NCBI RefSeq assembly: GCF_039542305.1
Contig: NZ_BAABHW010000008.1
Coordinates: forward strand, 24,015-88,014
Length of the DNA: 64,000 nucleotides
Direction of reading: 5' to 3'
Source: Roseibacterium beibuensis
GTDB taxonomy: Bacteria > Pseudomonadota > Alphaproteobacteria > Rhodobacterales > Rhodobacteraceae
The notes under the pieces are model-generated. The model did no database searches, had not been told where the DNA came from, and saw nothing but the letters and a program-made list of their open reading frames with translations. The position numbers and the translations under genes were made by a program. Shown here in pieces: positions 1 through 9,556 of the stretch. Positions within the stretch are counted from its first letter, which is position 1. Every line of letters begins with the position of its first letter.

Positions 1-390
1 TTCGATGCTGCCCTTGCGCGGCGCGGGATCGCGCATCGTTCGGATGCCATGCGCTGCCTGATGCTGGCCGCGGACGATCTCCTGCGCCCGGATCACGGCA
101 TGACGGATGAGCTGAGGGGTATGAGCGCGGCGCTGAACCGGGTCGGCAACAACGTGAACCAGGTCGCGCGTCGCCTGAACGAGGCGAAGCTTAAGGGCGA
201 GCGGCTGCCTTACACCCCCGCCAGTCATGCCGAGATCCGCGATCTCGCCGTGCTGGTCTTCGACATGGCCGATCAAATCCAGGAGATGTTCCGCGCGCGG
301 CGTCGCGATCTGGACCTCGAAGTCACCAGGGCCCTCGCCGGTCTGGCGCGGCAGGAAGCGGAGCAGGTGGCCGAACGTGGCGCGGAGTGA
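1..390 (+). CDS. mobC: MobC-like relaxosome accessory protein (5' end cut by window edge)
   Basis: The reading frame is open to the left edge, so the true start lies outside the window. The middle carries the segment LNRVGNNVNQVARRLNEA, typical of MobC-type proteins that help the relaxase open DNA at oriT. The rest is charged, helical and predicted cytosolic. Its stop overlaps the GTG start of the relaxase gene by 14 bp, the usual mobC-relaxase coupling. The matching oriT is usually upstream of mobC and so is not visible here. The family is clear from the motif; the DNA target is inferred. Confidence 0.75.
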   Translation, partial: FDAALARRGIAHRSDAMRCLMLAADDLLRPDHGMTDELRGMSAALNRVGNNVNQVARRLNEAKLKGERLPYTPASHAEIRDLAVLVFDMADQIQEMFRARRRDLDLEVTRALAGLARQEAEQVAERGAE

Positions 391-2728
391 GGCGCGCGGC
401 GTCAGCCCCGCCCTCTTCGATCGCGATTGGAGCCGGGTCTCGGGCAGTTGGCAGGGGCTCGCCAAGAAGGCGCAGATGGTCCGGGCAGCGCGCGGCTACT
501 CCCCGGCCATCTTCAAGCCGATCTCCAAGGGTGGGTGCTACACGGGCGCGCAGCTCAAGGCCCAGCTGACCTACCTCACCACCAAGTCGAGCCACATCCT
601 CGACAGTCGCGGCACCCATGATGGCAAGAAGACCCTGACCGAGGCGGAGATCGACCGGGTGGTGCGCCGTTTCGAGAACCAGTGGGGCGAGCGGCACAGC
701 CCGAAGCTCGGCCATACCTCGCATCTTCTGATGGCCTTTCCCGTCGGCACCAGCGGCGAAGAGGTGCGCGCGATCACGGAATCCGTCTGTGAGAAGTTCT
801 TTCAAGGTGAGGGGTCGCAATTCGACTATATTGCTGCAATACACCAAGATCGCGCGCATCCACATGCGCATATCGTTCTGAACCGCCGCAGCAAGGATGG
901 CGAAATGTTCTTTCTCGGGAAGGATCACCACTTCAACTACGACGCCTTCCGGGTGGCGATGGTCGAGGCGGCGCAGGTCCACGGGATCCGGCTCGAGGCG
1001 ACACGGCGTCTTGACCGGGGGGTCACGACCTACCGCGCCGAGATAGACGAGGTCTACAAAGCCCGTGACGAGGGCCGAACGCCGGTCGAGCGCCAGCGCA
1101 CGGGGGCCGACCTGGCCGCAGCCCTGGAAACGGTGGCGCGCAATGCGCTGACCTACCGTGGTCTGGCGGTCGAGGCGTCCCGGTCGAACTTCGATGACGT
1201 GGCCGAGGCACTCGAGCGGGCCAGCACCATCCTTGCCAGTGGCGGTCAGATCCAATCTGACGGAGCCATCTACATGTCCCAAGACGAAACGGCATTTGAT
1301 ACGCTGATCACCGAGTTCTCTCAAAACATCCGTCAGATCGAAGCGGCGATCGACCGGGCGCCCGCAGCCGAGCGGCCGGAAATCGAGCGCAAGCTCACCG
1401 ATGTGCTGGCCTCAGTCGCGCATCTCAATCCGCTTGGAGACCGCTCGGCTGCGCTGCTCGATGCACCATCCCGGGACGGGGTCTATGCGCGGGCCAACAT
1501 GCGTGAGGACCAGATGGGACGCCTTGACGACGCCTCGGTGAAGGCGCGCCTCACGGAGGCACTGCAGGGCACGGGCATCGATCCCGAGGCGGTTGCCGCC
1601 CGCATGCGTGAGGGTGCCGCCAATGCAGCCCTCGAACGGCAGTGGCTCGCGCAGGATCTGCGCGCCATCGCCACGGCGGGCGACCTTGATCTGGAGAAGG
1701 GCGAGGATCGCGAGGAAGCGCTGGACCGGCTGGAAGCCGTTCACGTCCGCCTAGGCGATACTCTGACCGATGCGCGCATCTTGCGGGCGGTCGAAGATGT
1801 CGATGAGGCGGAGGATGCCGAGGTCTCGCTTACCGAGCGTCTGACGCCACTGGGCCGCGATCTCGACCACGCGGGACCGGACGCCTTCGCCCCGTCCGAG
1901 CGGCAGGACTTCCAGCAGCTGGTCGCCCAGTTTCGCCGGACGGATTTCACTCATCCGTTCTCGGATGACCCGTCCGTGCGCAGGGCGGGTGCTGTCGAAG
2001 TGGAAGCAGCCCGCGCCGCCTTCAACGCCTATGCACAGCGATCGCCCGATCACGCCGAATTGGCCTCGATGGCTTGGGACAAGATCACCGACAGCCGCAA
2101 GCCGCAGGAGTTCGCCGTCGAGGAGAAGGATCGCAGGCTCCACGCGGGCGACATGGACCTTGCTCTGCGCGATCCTTCGCAACATCTTGGTCCGATCACC
2201 GAGGATGACCGCACCCTCGCGCGCTACCGCGCGGAAATGCCCGATGAAGAGTTCGGTACCGCGGTGCAGGATGAGATCAACCGGCTGCGCGCCATGGGGG
2301 CCTCACGCGCCTTTATCAGTGAGCGTAGCATCGACATCGAGGACCAAGCGCGGCAAGACTATGCCGAGCGGCGCTTCATGGCCGAGACCGCCCCTGATGT
2401 GATGACCTTCCTCCGGCGGGCCGAGGCCGAGAATGGCACAGCTCTCTCCGAAACAGCCGGGCAGCGCCTGATCGAGCAGGTCGACAGAAACCTCGCGCCA
2501 AACGCGGTCACCGCCCTGCGCGCCGGCCATGCAGATGTGCTGGACAAGTTCACCGAACATCCGCTGCGGCAGCTGGAGCTCGCGAAGGCCTATCTGGAGA
2601 GCAGTGAGGTGACTGCCCACGGACCCGCCATGGAGCGGGTTCTGGATGCCTTGGCCGAGGAACAGATCGAGGCGCAGCGCGCGCGTCACGCCGCGGCCCA
2701 TGGCGAAAAAGGGATCACCCATGGATAA
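377..2728 (+). CDS. VirD2-like conjugative relaxase
   Basis: Predicted to nick oriT and stay covalently bound to the 5' end of the transferred strand. The N-terminal relaxase domain has a three-histidine HUH-type motif (HPHAH, H161, H163, H165) preceded by D158. A conserved QLKAQLTYL segment places Tyr66 as the candidate nucleophile, with Tyr55 as an alternative. The remaining roughly 550 residues are charged and helical, likely used for recognition by the coupling protein. I chose GTG at 377 because upstream codons sit inside mobC and residues before it look like frame-shifted mobC. About 783 residues. The stop overlaps the next ATG by 8 bp, so relaxase and coupling protein are translationally coupled. 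Confidence 0.85.
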   Translation: MARSEARGVSPALFDRDWSRVSGSWQGLAKKAQMVRAARGYSPAIFKPISKGGCYTGAQLKAQLTYLTTKSSHILDSRGTHDGKKTLTEAEIDRVVRRFENQWGERHSPKLGHTSHLLMAFPVGTSGEEVRAITESVCEKFFQGEGSQFDYIAAIHQDRAHPHAHIVLNRRSKDGEMFFLGKDHHFNYDAFRVAMVEAAQVHGIRLEATRRLDRGVTTYRAEIDEVYKARDEGRTPVERQRTGADLAAALETVARNALTYRGLAVEASRSNFDDVAEALERASTILASGGQIQSDGAIYMSQDETAFDTLITEFSQNIRQIEAAIDRAPAAERPEIERKLTDVLASVAHLNPLGDRSAALLDAPSRDGVYARANMREDQMGRLDDASVKARLTEALQGTGIDPEAVAARMREGAANAALERQWLAQDLRAIATAGDLDLEKGEDREEALDRLEAVHVRLGDTLTDARILRAVEDVDEAEDAEVSLTERLTPLGRDLDHAGPDAFAPSERQDFQQLVAQFRRTDFTHPFSDDPSVRRAGAVEVEAARAAFNAYAQRSPDHAELASMAWDKITDSRKPQEFAVEEKDRRLHAGDMDLALRDPSQHLGPITEDDRTLARYRAEMPDEEFGTAVQDEINRLRAMGASRAFISERSIDIEDQARQDYAERRFMAETAPDVMTFLRRAEAENGTALSETAGQRLIEQVDRNLAPNAVTALRAGHADVLDKFTEHPLRQLELAKAYLESSEVTAHGPAMERVLDALAEEQIEAQRARHAAAHGEKGITHG

Positions 2729-4703
2729 GGGCAAGATCGCGGGCGGCATCCTCAGCCTGACGCTGGTCGGCCTCGCCATCGGCTATGTCGTGGCCACGGG
2801 CTATTTGATCCTGCGCTATGGGCTGTCGACCGACCGCATCGATTTCACATTGCTCGCGCGCGAGTACCGAGCCCTCGGTGTCAGCGCGCCGCGGGACTTT
2901 CTCTGGGTGAACCTGATCCTCGCAGGCTTTGGGATCGCCGCGCTGATGCTTAGCGTCACGCTTCTTGGCGATGCCCTGACGCGCTTCGGCACGACGCATT
3001 GGCAGACCAAGGCAGAAATGAAGCGCAACGGCTTTTTTGCCAAACCGGGCGGTGGGTTCCTGTTGGGCAAGCTTGGCCGCCCGAAATCGAAGCGTCCCTT
3101 CCTCGTCTCGAAGACCTTCCCGCACGCGCTGATCGTGGCGCCCACGGGTCGGGGCAAGGGCGTGGGCTTCGTGATCCCGAACCTGCTCACCTACAAGGGC
3201 TCGGCCGTGGTGCTCGACGTGAAGGGGGAGAACTTCCGCGAGACCTCACGCTTCCGCGCAAGCATGGGCGACAAAGTCTTCCGTTTCGCGCCGACCGACT
3301 GGGACCGGCCGACCCACCGCTACAACCCCCTCGCGCGCATTGCGGCCATGACCAACCCCGACCGGCAGCAGATGGAGTTGAAGCTGACCGCGAAACTCTT
3401 CCTGCAGACCGACAACGAAAAACTGAGCGGGCTTCTGGCAGGCGGCATCGATCTGTTCGTGGCGGCCGGTCTTCTGGCCTTCGAACGCGGCGTGCCGACC
3501 ATCGGCGAGATCTATCGCATCACCGCCTCGGGTGGCGACAAGCAGAAGGAGTACCTGAAACGCTCGCAGGAGGTGAAGAACACCTCGGCCAAGCTGATCT
3601 TCGAGCGCATGGCTTCGACCAACAACGACACCCTGACCTCTTACCTGTCGCTCCTGATGACCTCGGGTCTCGACACCTGGGACAACCGTGCCATCGACGC
3701 GGCCACCGCGACCTCGGATTTCTCCTTCCGGGACATTCGGCGCCGCCCCCACGCGATCTATCTCGTTGTCGAGTCCGAGATGATCCGACCGCTTGCCCCG
3801 CTGATCCGGCTCTTCTTCTCGGACCTGATCGCCTCGCTGCAGGCGCAGGAGCCTGGGGACGACGAACCTTGGCCGGTCATGATCATGCTCGACGAATTCG
3901 ATCGGCTCGGGAAGATGCCGATCGTCGCCGAGAGCATCAAAACGCTGCGTTCCTTTGGCGGGAACCTCGCCATCGTCACCCAGACCATCCCGGCACTGGA
4001 CGAGATCTACGGCGAGAACACCCGCCGGTCCCTCCAGGGCGGCGCGGGCGTGAAGCTCTACCTCACCCCGTCCGAGCAGAAGACCATCGAGGAGTTGAGC
4101 CAGGCTGTCGGCAAGACCACAAAGCGTGTGGTGACCAGGTCTCGCGCGGTCGGGCGTAACCCCTTCGAGGGACGCAGCGTCTCCGAGCGGACAGAGGACA
4201 CGCCGCTCCTCACCGAAGACCAGGCCCGCAGGATGGACCTCGACGAGGTGATCCTCGTGATCGACGCGCAGATGCCGATCCGGGCGCGGCGGATCAAATA
4301 CTTTGAGGACCCGGCGCTGAACGCGCTGCACACCGGTCAGGCGGGGAGTTTCCCGTACCCTGATGAGGACGGACTGCGGCGCGATCGGCAGATGTCCGAA
4401 ACACGCGAGACGGTTGAGAAGCTGAAGCTGGAATTGCAGGCGGTGCGGGCGGCTGCAGGGGCCCAAGGGCCTGAGGCAAATGCACTGCCCCAAGCGGCTC
4501 AATCTCCCTCGCAAGAGCTGCTCGATCCCAAGCCTGCGCCCTCGGGGCGGGCGCGAGGGAGGGCTGCACGGGCCGCTGCGGGTCGCGCGGGATCAGATCA
4601 GCTGTCCTTCGATCTTGCAGGGCTCGGTCTTCGGGCTTCTGACAGTGTCGAACTGGCAGCAGCGGTTCAGACGACACGAGGGATCATCGCGGAGCATGCT
4701 TGA
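2721..4703 (+). CDS. virD4: VirD4/TraG type IV coupling ATPase
   Basis: Inner-membrane ATPase that brings the relaxase-DNA complex to the secretion channel. Two hydrophobic segments (about residues 7-30 and 58-80) anchor the N terminus. Walker A is PTGRGKG (K146) and Walker B is IMLDEFDRL (D391-E392), followed by the TraG/VirD4 motif region around VTQTIPAL. At about 660 residues it is family-sized. The last 100 residues are Ala/Pro/Gln-rich and probably disordered. It directly follows the relaxase gene with an 8-bp overlap. Start chosen at ATGGATAAG because the longer frame reads into the relaxase gene. Confidence 0.92.
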   Translation: MDKGKIAGGILSLTLVGLAIGYVVATGYLILRYGLSTDRIDFTLLAREYRALGVSAPRDFLWVNLILAGFGIAALMLSVTLLGDALTRFGTTHWQTKAEMKRNGFFAKPGGGFLLGKLGRPKSKRPFLVSKTFPHALIVAPTGRGKGVGFVIPNLLTYKGSAVVLDVKGENFRETSRFRASMGDKVFRFAPTDWDRPTHRYNPLARIAAMTNPDRQQMELKLTAKLFLQTDNEKLSGLLAGGIDLFVAAGLLAFERGVPTIGEIYRITASGGDKQKEYLKRSQEVKNTSAKLIFERMASTNNDTLTSYLSLLMTSGLDTWDNRAIDAATATSDFSFRDIRRRPHAIYLVVESEMIRPLAPLIRLFFSDLIASLQAQEPGDDEPWPVMIMLDEFDRLGKMPIVAESIKTLRSFGGNLAIVTQTIPALDEIYGENTRRSLQGGAGVKLYLTPSEQKTIEELSQAVGKTTKRVVTRSRAVGRNPFEGRSVSERTEDTPLLTEDQARRMDLDEVILVIDAQMPIRARRIKYFEDPALNALHTGQAGSFPYPDEDGLRRDRQMSETRETVEKLKLELQAVRAAAGAQGPEANALPQAAQSPSQELLDPKPAPSGRARGRAARAAAGRAGSDQLSFDLAGLGLRASDSVELAAAVQTTRGIIAEHA

Positions 4704-4749
4704 CGGGCCCAGAGTTGATGACGGATCCGTGCGCCGCGCACCGGGTCCG

Positions 4750-5223
4750 TCAGTGTAGCATGTCGCGTTCGGATTGCTCGACAGCACGTTGCTTCTCGAA
4801 CGCTGTCTTCATCTTCGCGGGTGTCCCGAATACTTCATTGAGCATGTCTGCAACTGCTGCGTTCATGGCAACGAAATCAGCTTCAGAATCGCCGGTGGCA
4901 AGGCCCACATCCATCGTCGTGCCATCGTCCAGAACAAGGCGCACCCTTGCTTGATCATCGCTGTAAAAATCGAAGGGAGAATCCAACGAGAGGGGCGTGA
5001 ATGAAACCTCGAAATACTCGTGACGCTCATCGCCCTCGCCGTCCTCATTGGCGAAATCAGCCACGAAATCATGGGTGTTGATGAAGTGGATGGTCCAGCG
5101 CCGGTCATACGTTATGCCATCTGTTGACAGCATCGCCGCGACAGGATCGCCGAGATCGCGGCGAAGACGAGAGACCAGGAACTCGGTCATCGCCAGCTCG
5201 GTCGTTCCGAATGCCGTTTCCAT
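4750..5223 (-). CDS. Conserved hypothetical acidic protein
   Basis: A 157-residue, strongly acidic soluble protein with no signal peptide or membrane segment and no motif I recognise. It lies downstream of virB6 and of a small HTH protein in the same direction (27 bp gap), so it may be the last gene of that transcript. Codon use matches neighbouring genes and the frame is uninterrupted, which supports coding. Function unknown. Confidence 0.55.
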   Translation of the reverse strand: METAFGTTELAMTEFLVSRLRRDLGDPVAAMLSTDGITYDRRWTIHFINTHDFVADFANEDGEGDERHEYFEVSFTPLSLDSPFDFYSDDQARVRLVLDDGTTMDVGLATGDSEADFVAMNAAVADMLNEVFGTPAKMKTAFEKQRAVEQSERDMLH

Positions 5224-5250
5224 ATTGAAAAGATCGACGAAGTTGATCGC

Positions 5251-5685
5251 CTAAAGAAAAGCGCATTCTCGCAAGCGGGTTAAAGTGTCCTCCCGGGCCG
5301 CCTCTTCGGATGTGACGAGAACCAAGTGTTCGTGCTTCGGTGCGAGATATGCGCAGATGCTGGCGATGGTGTTCGAGATGAAACCATCACTTTCAGGAAC
5401 GCCATACGCGGCCGCATCGTTCGCGCTCAACACACCGATGTATGCTTCGGGCGCTTCCTGGAAGATATCGTGATAAATGCCTGCCATATGCCGACAATAG
5501 CTTTGCCAGGCATTGATTTGCTCAAGCGCCGTGAGCTGCATGGTAGTCGGCATATCGGTTTCGCCCGTTACCCACTTCGCCACCGTTTCTTCGCACACCC
5601 CCCAGAACTGGGCTGCTTCGCGATTGGTAAAGCCAAACCGCCTGAGAATGACCGAAGCCATGGTGACCTTCTGCTTATCGGTCAT
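5251..5685 (-). CDS. Small helix-turn-helix protein
   Basis: 144 residues. Residues about 15-45 (FTNREAAQFWGVCEETVAKW) read as a helix-turn-helix of the Cro/excisionase type: an REAA helix, a turn, then a recognition helix ending in VAKW. The C-terminal two thirds contain no known motif. It sits between virB6 and the acidic protein at 4750-5223, both in the same direction. It could regulate transfer genes, but that is only suggested by position. Confidence 0.6.
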   Translation of the reverse strand: MTDKQKVTMASVILRRFGFTNREAAQFWGVCEETVAKWVTGETDMPTTMQLTALEQINAWQSYCRHMAGIYHDIFQEAPEAYIGVLSANDAAAYGVPESDGFISNTIASICAYLAPKHEHLVLVTSEEAAREDTLTRLRECAFL

Positions 5686-5732
5686 GTGTTCCCTCTGAAT
5701 TCATCTCGATTCCGTCCGCATTGTCGCCGTGG

Positions 5733-6758
5733 TCACGGACCCAGCCGCTTCGCCCTCTCGGCCATCCGGACCACCTGCGCGCTTGCCGTTGCCGCGGCGC
5801 TCCGCACGGCGGCCGGGGCTTGTACAGCCCCCCGCCCAATCACTTCACCTGTCGTGAGCGCGCCAATCCGCGCCCTGCCCTTTACGCCGTCGGTATTGAA
5901 GATCCCCCGCATGATCCCAGTCGATCCCGCGACCACAGCGGGTGCCGCAGCCACCATCAGGTTTCCAGAGATCCCCCGCACGATCAGGGGCGTTGCCGCA
6001 ACGAAGCCCTTGGCCAGGAAGATCATCACAAAAAACGGCACCAGCGAGCCGATATTGGTAGCCGAGTTCGGATCTCCCAGCTGGGCCAGCAGCGAATTCG
6101 CCATGCCGACGACGGTCGAGAACATGGCGGCGATGACGATGGGGTAGAAGGCGTAGCTGATCGTCGTCGAGACCCATCTGTGGAAGAAATCCTTGGTCGC
6201 ATCGAAGAGCGACAGCGCAATCATGATCGGCGCAAGGCCAAGCATCAGGGTCAGCATCATCTTGGCGAAGATGAGGACGATCCCGGTCATGAAGCCAAGG
6301 AGGCTCAGGAGCACGAGGCCGATGCCGCCGAGGATCGCGCCAGTCATCCAGTTCAGGTTGTTACCGATGGCATTCAGGTACTGGCTGAACTCCGTGATGA
6401 GATCATCGAACTCGGCGGCGAAGTACGTGGCCCCTGCCCCGCCGCCGCCAACCGAGGAAATCAGGGCCCCGGCGACGTAGTCGAGCCCGCCGATCACCGC
6501 ATTGGCGACCGCGTTGAAATTGGCCCAGTTGAAGGCAAAGAGCCCTATCAGCGTCAGCTTGATCAGGTACCAGAAGAAGCTGGCCCCATCCATGCTGCGG
6601 AACTGGAAGGCCATGTTGATACAGACGCCGATCAGCGAGAGCGTGACCATCAGCAGGACGATCGTGCCGGTATTGCTGGCCACAGCCCCGAACTGGGACT
6701 CGGCCGCATCGGCAAGAAAGCCATCGGCGGTTCCGACCATCCAGCTGACGATGCTCAT
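5733..6758 (-). CDS. virB6: VirB6/TrbL-like T4SS inner-membrane channel protein
   Basis: Polytopic membrane protein of about 341 residues with at least six hydrophobic segments. The TrbL/VirB6 pattern is visible: N-terminal membrane segments, then a periplasmic glycine-rich loop (SSVGGGGAGATYF) and later segments such as GIVLIFAKMMLTLMLGLAPI. In the VirB/VirD4 system it forms part of the inner-membrane pore. I start at ATG 6758 rather than at the longer in-frame extension because this ATG overlaps the TAA of the preceding gene (TAATG). It is the last recognisable gene of the virB operon. Confidence 0.88.
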   Translation of the reverse strand: MSIVSWMVGTADGFLADAAESQFGAVASNTGTIVLLMVTLSLIGVCINMAFQFRSMDGASFFWYLIKLTLIGLFAFNWANFNAVANAVIGGLDYVAGALISSVGGGGAGATYFAAEFDDLITEFSQYLNAIGNNLNWMTGAILGGIGLVLLSLLGFMTGIVLIFAKMMLTLMLGLAPIMIALSLFDATKDFFHRWVSTTISYAFYPIVIAAMFSTVVGMANSLLAQLGDPNSATNIGSLVPFFVMIFLAKGFVAATPLIVRGISGNLMVAAAPAVVAGSTGIMRGIFNTDGVKGRARIGALTTGEVIGRGAVQAPAAVRSAAATASAQVVRMAERAKRLGP

Positions 6759-7177
6759 TACCAGTTGCCTTGCGTTTCGCAGATATCCTGGACGTCGCGG
6801 GCAATTTGGTTCTGCTCGTTCCGAATGGCCAGCCGAGCTTGAGTGTGCTCCGCCTGAGTGCTTGTCGCGAACCGTCCCTCGTACTCGGCGGAGGCGGCAT
6901 CCCATGACGGGAAGCGGACATCACAGCCGCAGTCGCCAGTTTCCTTGATCGCCTCCCAGGACCGCAGCTCATAGAGCCGCATCAACGTCAGCGCCTTGTA
7001 GGACTCGCGCGGGTTGACTTCATCCATCCAGGCCGGCCGTGCGGGCCGGTCGTTGCAGATCCGGTACTGCTGGGGTGACATGGTCACGGTGAGATCGTTC
7101 GTGACCTGAGGCGAGGTCTGGGCCGCGAGGGGCGCGGCGAGCAGGGCGACAGCTGCGGCGAGGGTGATCTTGCGCAT
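6758..7177 (-). CDS. Secreted T4SS-cluster protein of unknown function
   Basis: About 139 residues with a clear Sec signal peptide (MRKITLAAAVALLAAPLAAQ) and a mature part containing four cysteines, two as CGC. It lies between virB11 and virB6, the slot where several VirB systems carry an entry-exclusion or pilus-associated protein, but I see no motif proving such a role. Start taken at the Met of the signal peptide, with GGAAACC upstream. Stop and virB6 start share one base. Confidence 0.7.
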   Translation of the reverse strand: MRKITLAAAVALLAAPLAAQTSPQVTNDLTVTMSPQQYRICNDRPARPAWMDEVNPRESYKALTLMRLYELRSWEAIKETGDCGCDVRFPSWDAASAEYEGRFATSTQAEHTQARLAIRNEQNQIARDVQDICETQGNW

Positions 7178-7194
7178 GGAGGTTTCCTTTCGGT

Positions 7195-8229
7195 TCATTT
7201 GGCCGCGACCGTGGGGCGCTCGGCACCCCCGGCTGGACCCGTGTTCTGATCTGGATGTCTCGCCTGCCCCGGCAGGAAGAACTCGGTGATGCCGCGGGCG
7301 CCGTCATGACGGCCGGCCTGGATGATCACGTCGATGGAGCCCTCGATGTAGTCGACCATGTCGGCATAGGTCATCGGCACATCGGTCTTCAGCGCAGCGA
7401 TGGCGAGGCGGCGGACAGCGAGTTGCGGGGTCTCGGCGTGCAAGGTGGTCAGTGAGCCGCCATGCCCGGTGTTGACCGCCTCGAGGAAGGTCATGGCCTC
7501 GCGGCCACGGACCTCGCCTAAGACGATCCGGTCGGGCCGCATCCGCAGGGTGGAGGCCAGAAGCACATCGGCGCTGCGGGCTTCGGTGTCCCGGTCGGCG
7601 ATCAGCGTTACGGCATTCGGCTGCTCGGGCCGCAATTCGGCCGCCTCCTCGATGGTGATGATCCGTTCCTCGGGTGCGATCAACGAGAGGATCTTGCGCG
7701 CCGCGACTGTCTTGCCGGTCGAGGTGCCGCCCGAGACGATCATGTTGAGCTTGTTCCCGACGCAGAAGCGCAGGGCGGCATCGATGTCGCCGGAGGCCAC
7801 CACATCGCGCAACGCGGCATTCCGTTCGCGGCGCAGGCCTTCGAGGCTGCGTTCCTTGCCATAGAGGAAACCAAGCTTGATGGCCTCAAGTGGCAGAGAG
7901 GAGAAGAACCGCAGCGAGATCGAAAAACCCCCTTCCACAGCTGGCGGCTGGATCACCTGCGCGCGGATTGGACGGTCGCGATAGAGGATCGAGACCGAGA
8001 CGATGGGTTTCTTCGTACTTAGCGTCGTCGAGGCGGCCGAGGCGATCTGGTTGCCGAGATCCTTGATCTCGGTCTGGGTGAGCGGCGTGCCGAGGCCGCG
8101 CATGAAATGATCACCCTGGAACTCGCCCCAGACCTGTCCGTCGGGGTTGATGCAGATCTCGATCGTGTCACAGTAACGCACGGGTGCGCCCAGCCGGTCG
8201 AGCGAGGCCTCGAGATAGCTCGCTGCCAT
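7195..8229 (-). CDS. virB11: VirB11 hexameric traffic ATPase
   Basis: Cytosolic secretion ATPase of about 344 residues. Walker A GGTSTGKT lies near residues 165-172; an Asp box (ITIEEAAEL), Walker B (RIVLGEVRGREA) and a His box (TGHGGSLTTLHA) follow in the expected order. It powers pilus assembly and substrate transfer with VirB4 and VirD4. ATG at 8229 is chosen because the longer frame overlaps virB10. One base separates it from the virB10 stop. Confidence 0.95.
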   Translation of the reverse strand: MAASYLEASLDRLGAPVRYCDTIEICINPDGQVWGEFQGDHFMRGLGTPLTQTEIKDLGNQIASAASTTLSTKKPIVSVSILYRDRPIRAQVIQPPAVEGGFSISLRFFSSLPLEAIKLGFLYGKERSLEGLRRERNAALRDVVASGDIDAALRFCVGNKLNMIVSGGTSTGKTVAARKILSLIAPEERIITIEEAAELRPEQPNAVTLIADRDTEARSADVLLASTLRMRPDRIVLGEVRGREAMTFLEAVNTGHGGSLTTLHAETPQLAVRRLAIAALKTDVPMTYADMVDYIEGSIDVIIQAGRHDGARGITEFFLPGQARHPDQNTGPAGGAERPTVAAK

Positions 8230-8230
8230 G

Positions 8231-9556
8231 TCAGAAGATCTCCAGATCGCGGTCGACCATGACCGTGATGCGGGTGCCCTGGTCGACATGGATCACGGGC
8301 CGTATCGCGAGATAATCCTGCATCACGCTTTGGGTGCTGTCGCGCAAGTCCGTGCCCACATCGCTCGCGATGTCAGCGGCGGCTTCATCCTCGATCTGTC
8401 CGGCGGCCGCCGCAGGCAATGCCCCGATCAGCGAGATCAGCGCGGCCGAGCCGAAGCGCTGCGCGAAACGGGTTTCGACAAATCCGGTGGTGCCGGTGCG
8501 CCCAAGCTCATCCCCACCGAAGGCGCTGATTTCCACGGTCTGGTTGTCGGGTAGGATGATGCGGTCCCAGGCCACCATGACCCGCGACTGCGCGAGCGCC
8601 ACATCGGAGCGGTAACGCCCCACGAGACGCGCGCCGCGCGGGATCAGGACGCGCGTGCCGTCGAAGGAATGAACGTCTTCGGAGACGATGGCGCGGATCG
8701 CTCCAGGCAGCGTGCTGTCGAGCGCCGTCTCGGTCACGGCCTGAATCATCGTGCCTTGCACGACGGTGTTGCCGGGGTTCACGATCACCTCGGCCCGCGT
8801 CACCGGGGCGGGTCTGGCACCCGCGCGCACGAAGGCTTCGTCTTCATTCAAGCGCGCGGCCTCGAGGCTGTTCTCTCGGTCGGTCCCTGCCCCCATCCCA
8901 GAAAACGCGATCATCGGCGACGCGATGCGTTCGGCCCGGGCCTCCGCTTCGGCCATGCGGCGGCGTTCAAGTTCGGCAAGCCGCAACTCCTCCTCGTTGG
9001 GCCCGAGATCCATGGGCGCAGGCGGGGTCAGCCGCGCGACTTCGAGATCCATGCGCAACTGGTCAAGCTCGCGGTCGCGTTCGGTCAATTGCCGCTCGAG
9101 CGCGCGCTGCGCCTCGGTCGAGGCCTCCTGCAGCGCCGCGATCTGCGCCGTGAGATCGGCGATAGCCTGCTCCGCGCCGCTGTCCGATGCCTCGACGGGC
9201 CGCGCGCGCAGGTCTTCGAGTTCCGCCCGAAGCGTCGCGAGGCTTTCCATCAGCGCCAGTTCCGACGCAGAGGGGCCCGTTTCGGCCGCTGGCGGCGGTG
9301 CAGACTCTACCACGGGCATAGGTGCGAGGTCGCCGAAGCCCGATCCAGCTGTCTGGAACTCTTCCGGGGCTGCGGTCGGCAGGGGCGCTTCCGGCGATGG
9401 TTGCAGGGCGGCCCAGGCCAGACCGCCGACAGCCACGATCCCGGCCACACCGAGGATGGCGGCCAGAGGGGAGGGACGTGTGGCAGCGCGCTTCTTGTCG
9501 CCTGTAGCTTCAAGAGCCGCAAGGCGCGCAGCAAGGTCTTCGGTGTCCTGGCTCAT
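8231..9556 (-). CDS. virB10: VirB10 T4SS envelope-spanning core protein
   Basis: About 441 residues. A short cytosolic N terminus precedes one transmembrane segment (near residues 31-51), then a Pro/Ala-rich periplasmic stretch and a long helical coiled-coil-like region. The C-terminal VirB10/TraB domain (from about residue 250) includes LIPRGARLVGRY and the later FGSAALISLIGAL segment, the antenna helices that cross the outer membrane. Start overlaps the virB9 stop (ATGA). Confidence 0.93.
   Translation of the reverse strand: MSQDTEDLAARLAALEATGDKKRAATRPSPLAAILGVAGIVAVGGLAWAALQPSPEAPLPTAAPEEFQTAGSGFGDLAPMPVVESAPPPAAETGPSASELALMESLATLRAELEDLRARPVEASDSGAEQAIADLTAQIAALQEASTEAQRALERQLTERDRELDQLRMDLEVARLTPPAPMDLGPNEEELRLAELERRRMAEAEARAERIASPMIAFSGMGAGTDRENSLEAARLNEDEAFVRAGARPAPVTRAEVIVNPGNTVVQGTMIQAVTETALDSTLPGAIRAIVSEDVHSFDGTRVLIPRGARLVGRYRSDVALAQSRVMVAWDRIILPDNQTVEISAFGGDELGRTGTTGFVETRFAQRFGSAALISLIGALPAAAAGQIEDEAAADIASDVGTDLRDSTQSVMQDYLAIRPVIHVDQGTRITVMVDRDLEIF

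Noticed and set aside
323..1324. Long open frame on the minus strand opposite the relaxase
   Set aside because: Shadow frame of a GC-rich gene; no ribosome site and no familiar sequence, while the plus strand carries clear relaxase motifs.
2999..4159. 386-codon alternative frame within virD4
   Set aside because: Frame-shifted reading of virD4; the real frame has Walker motifs.
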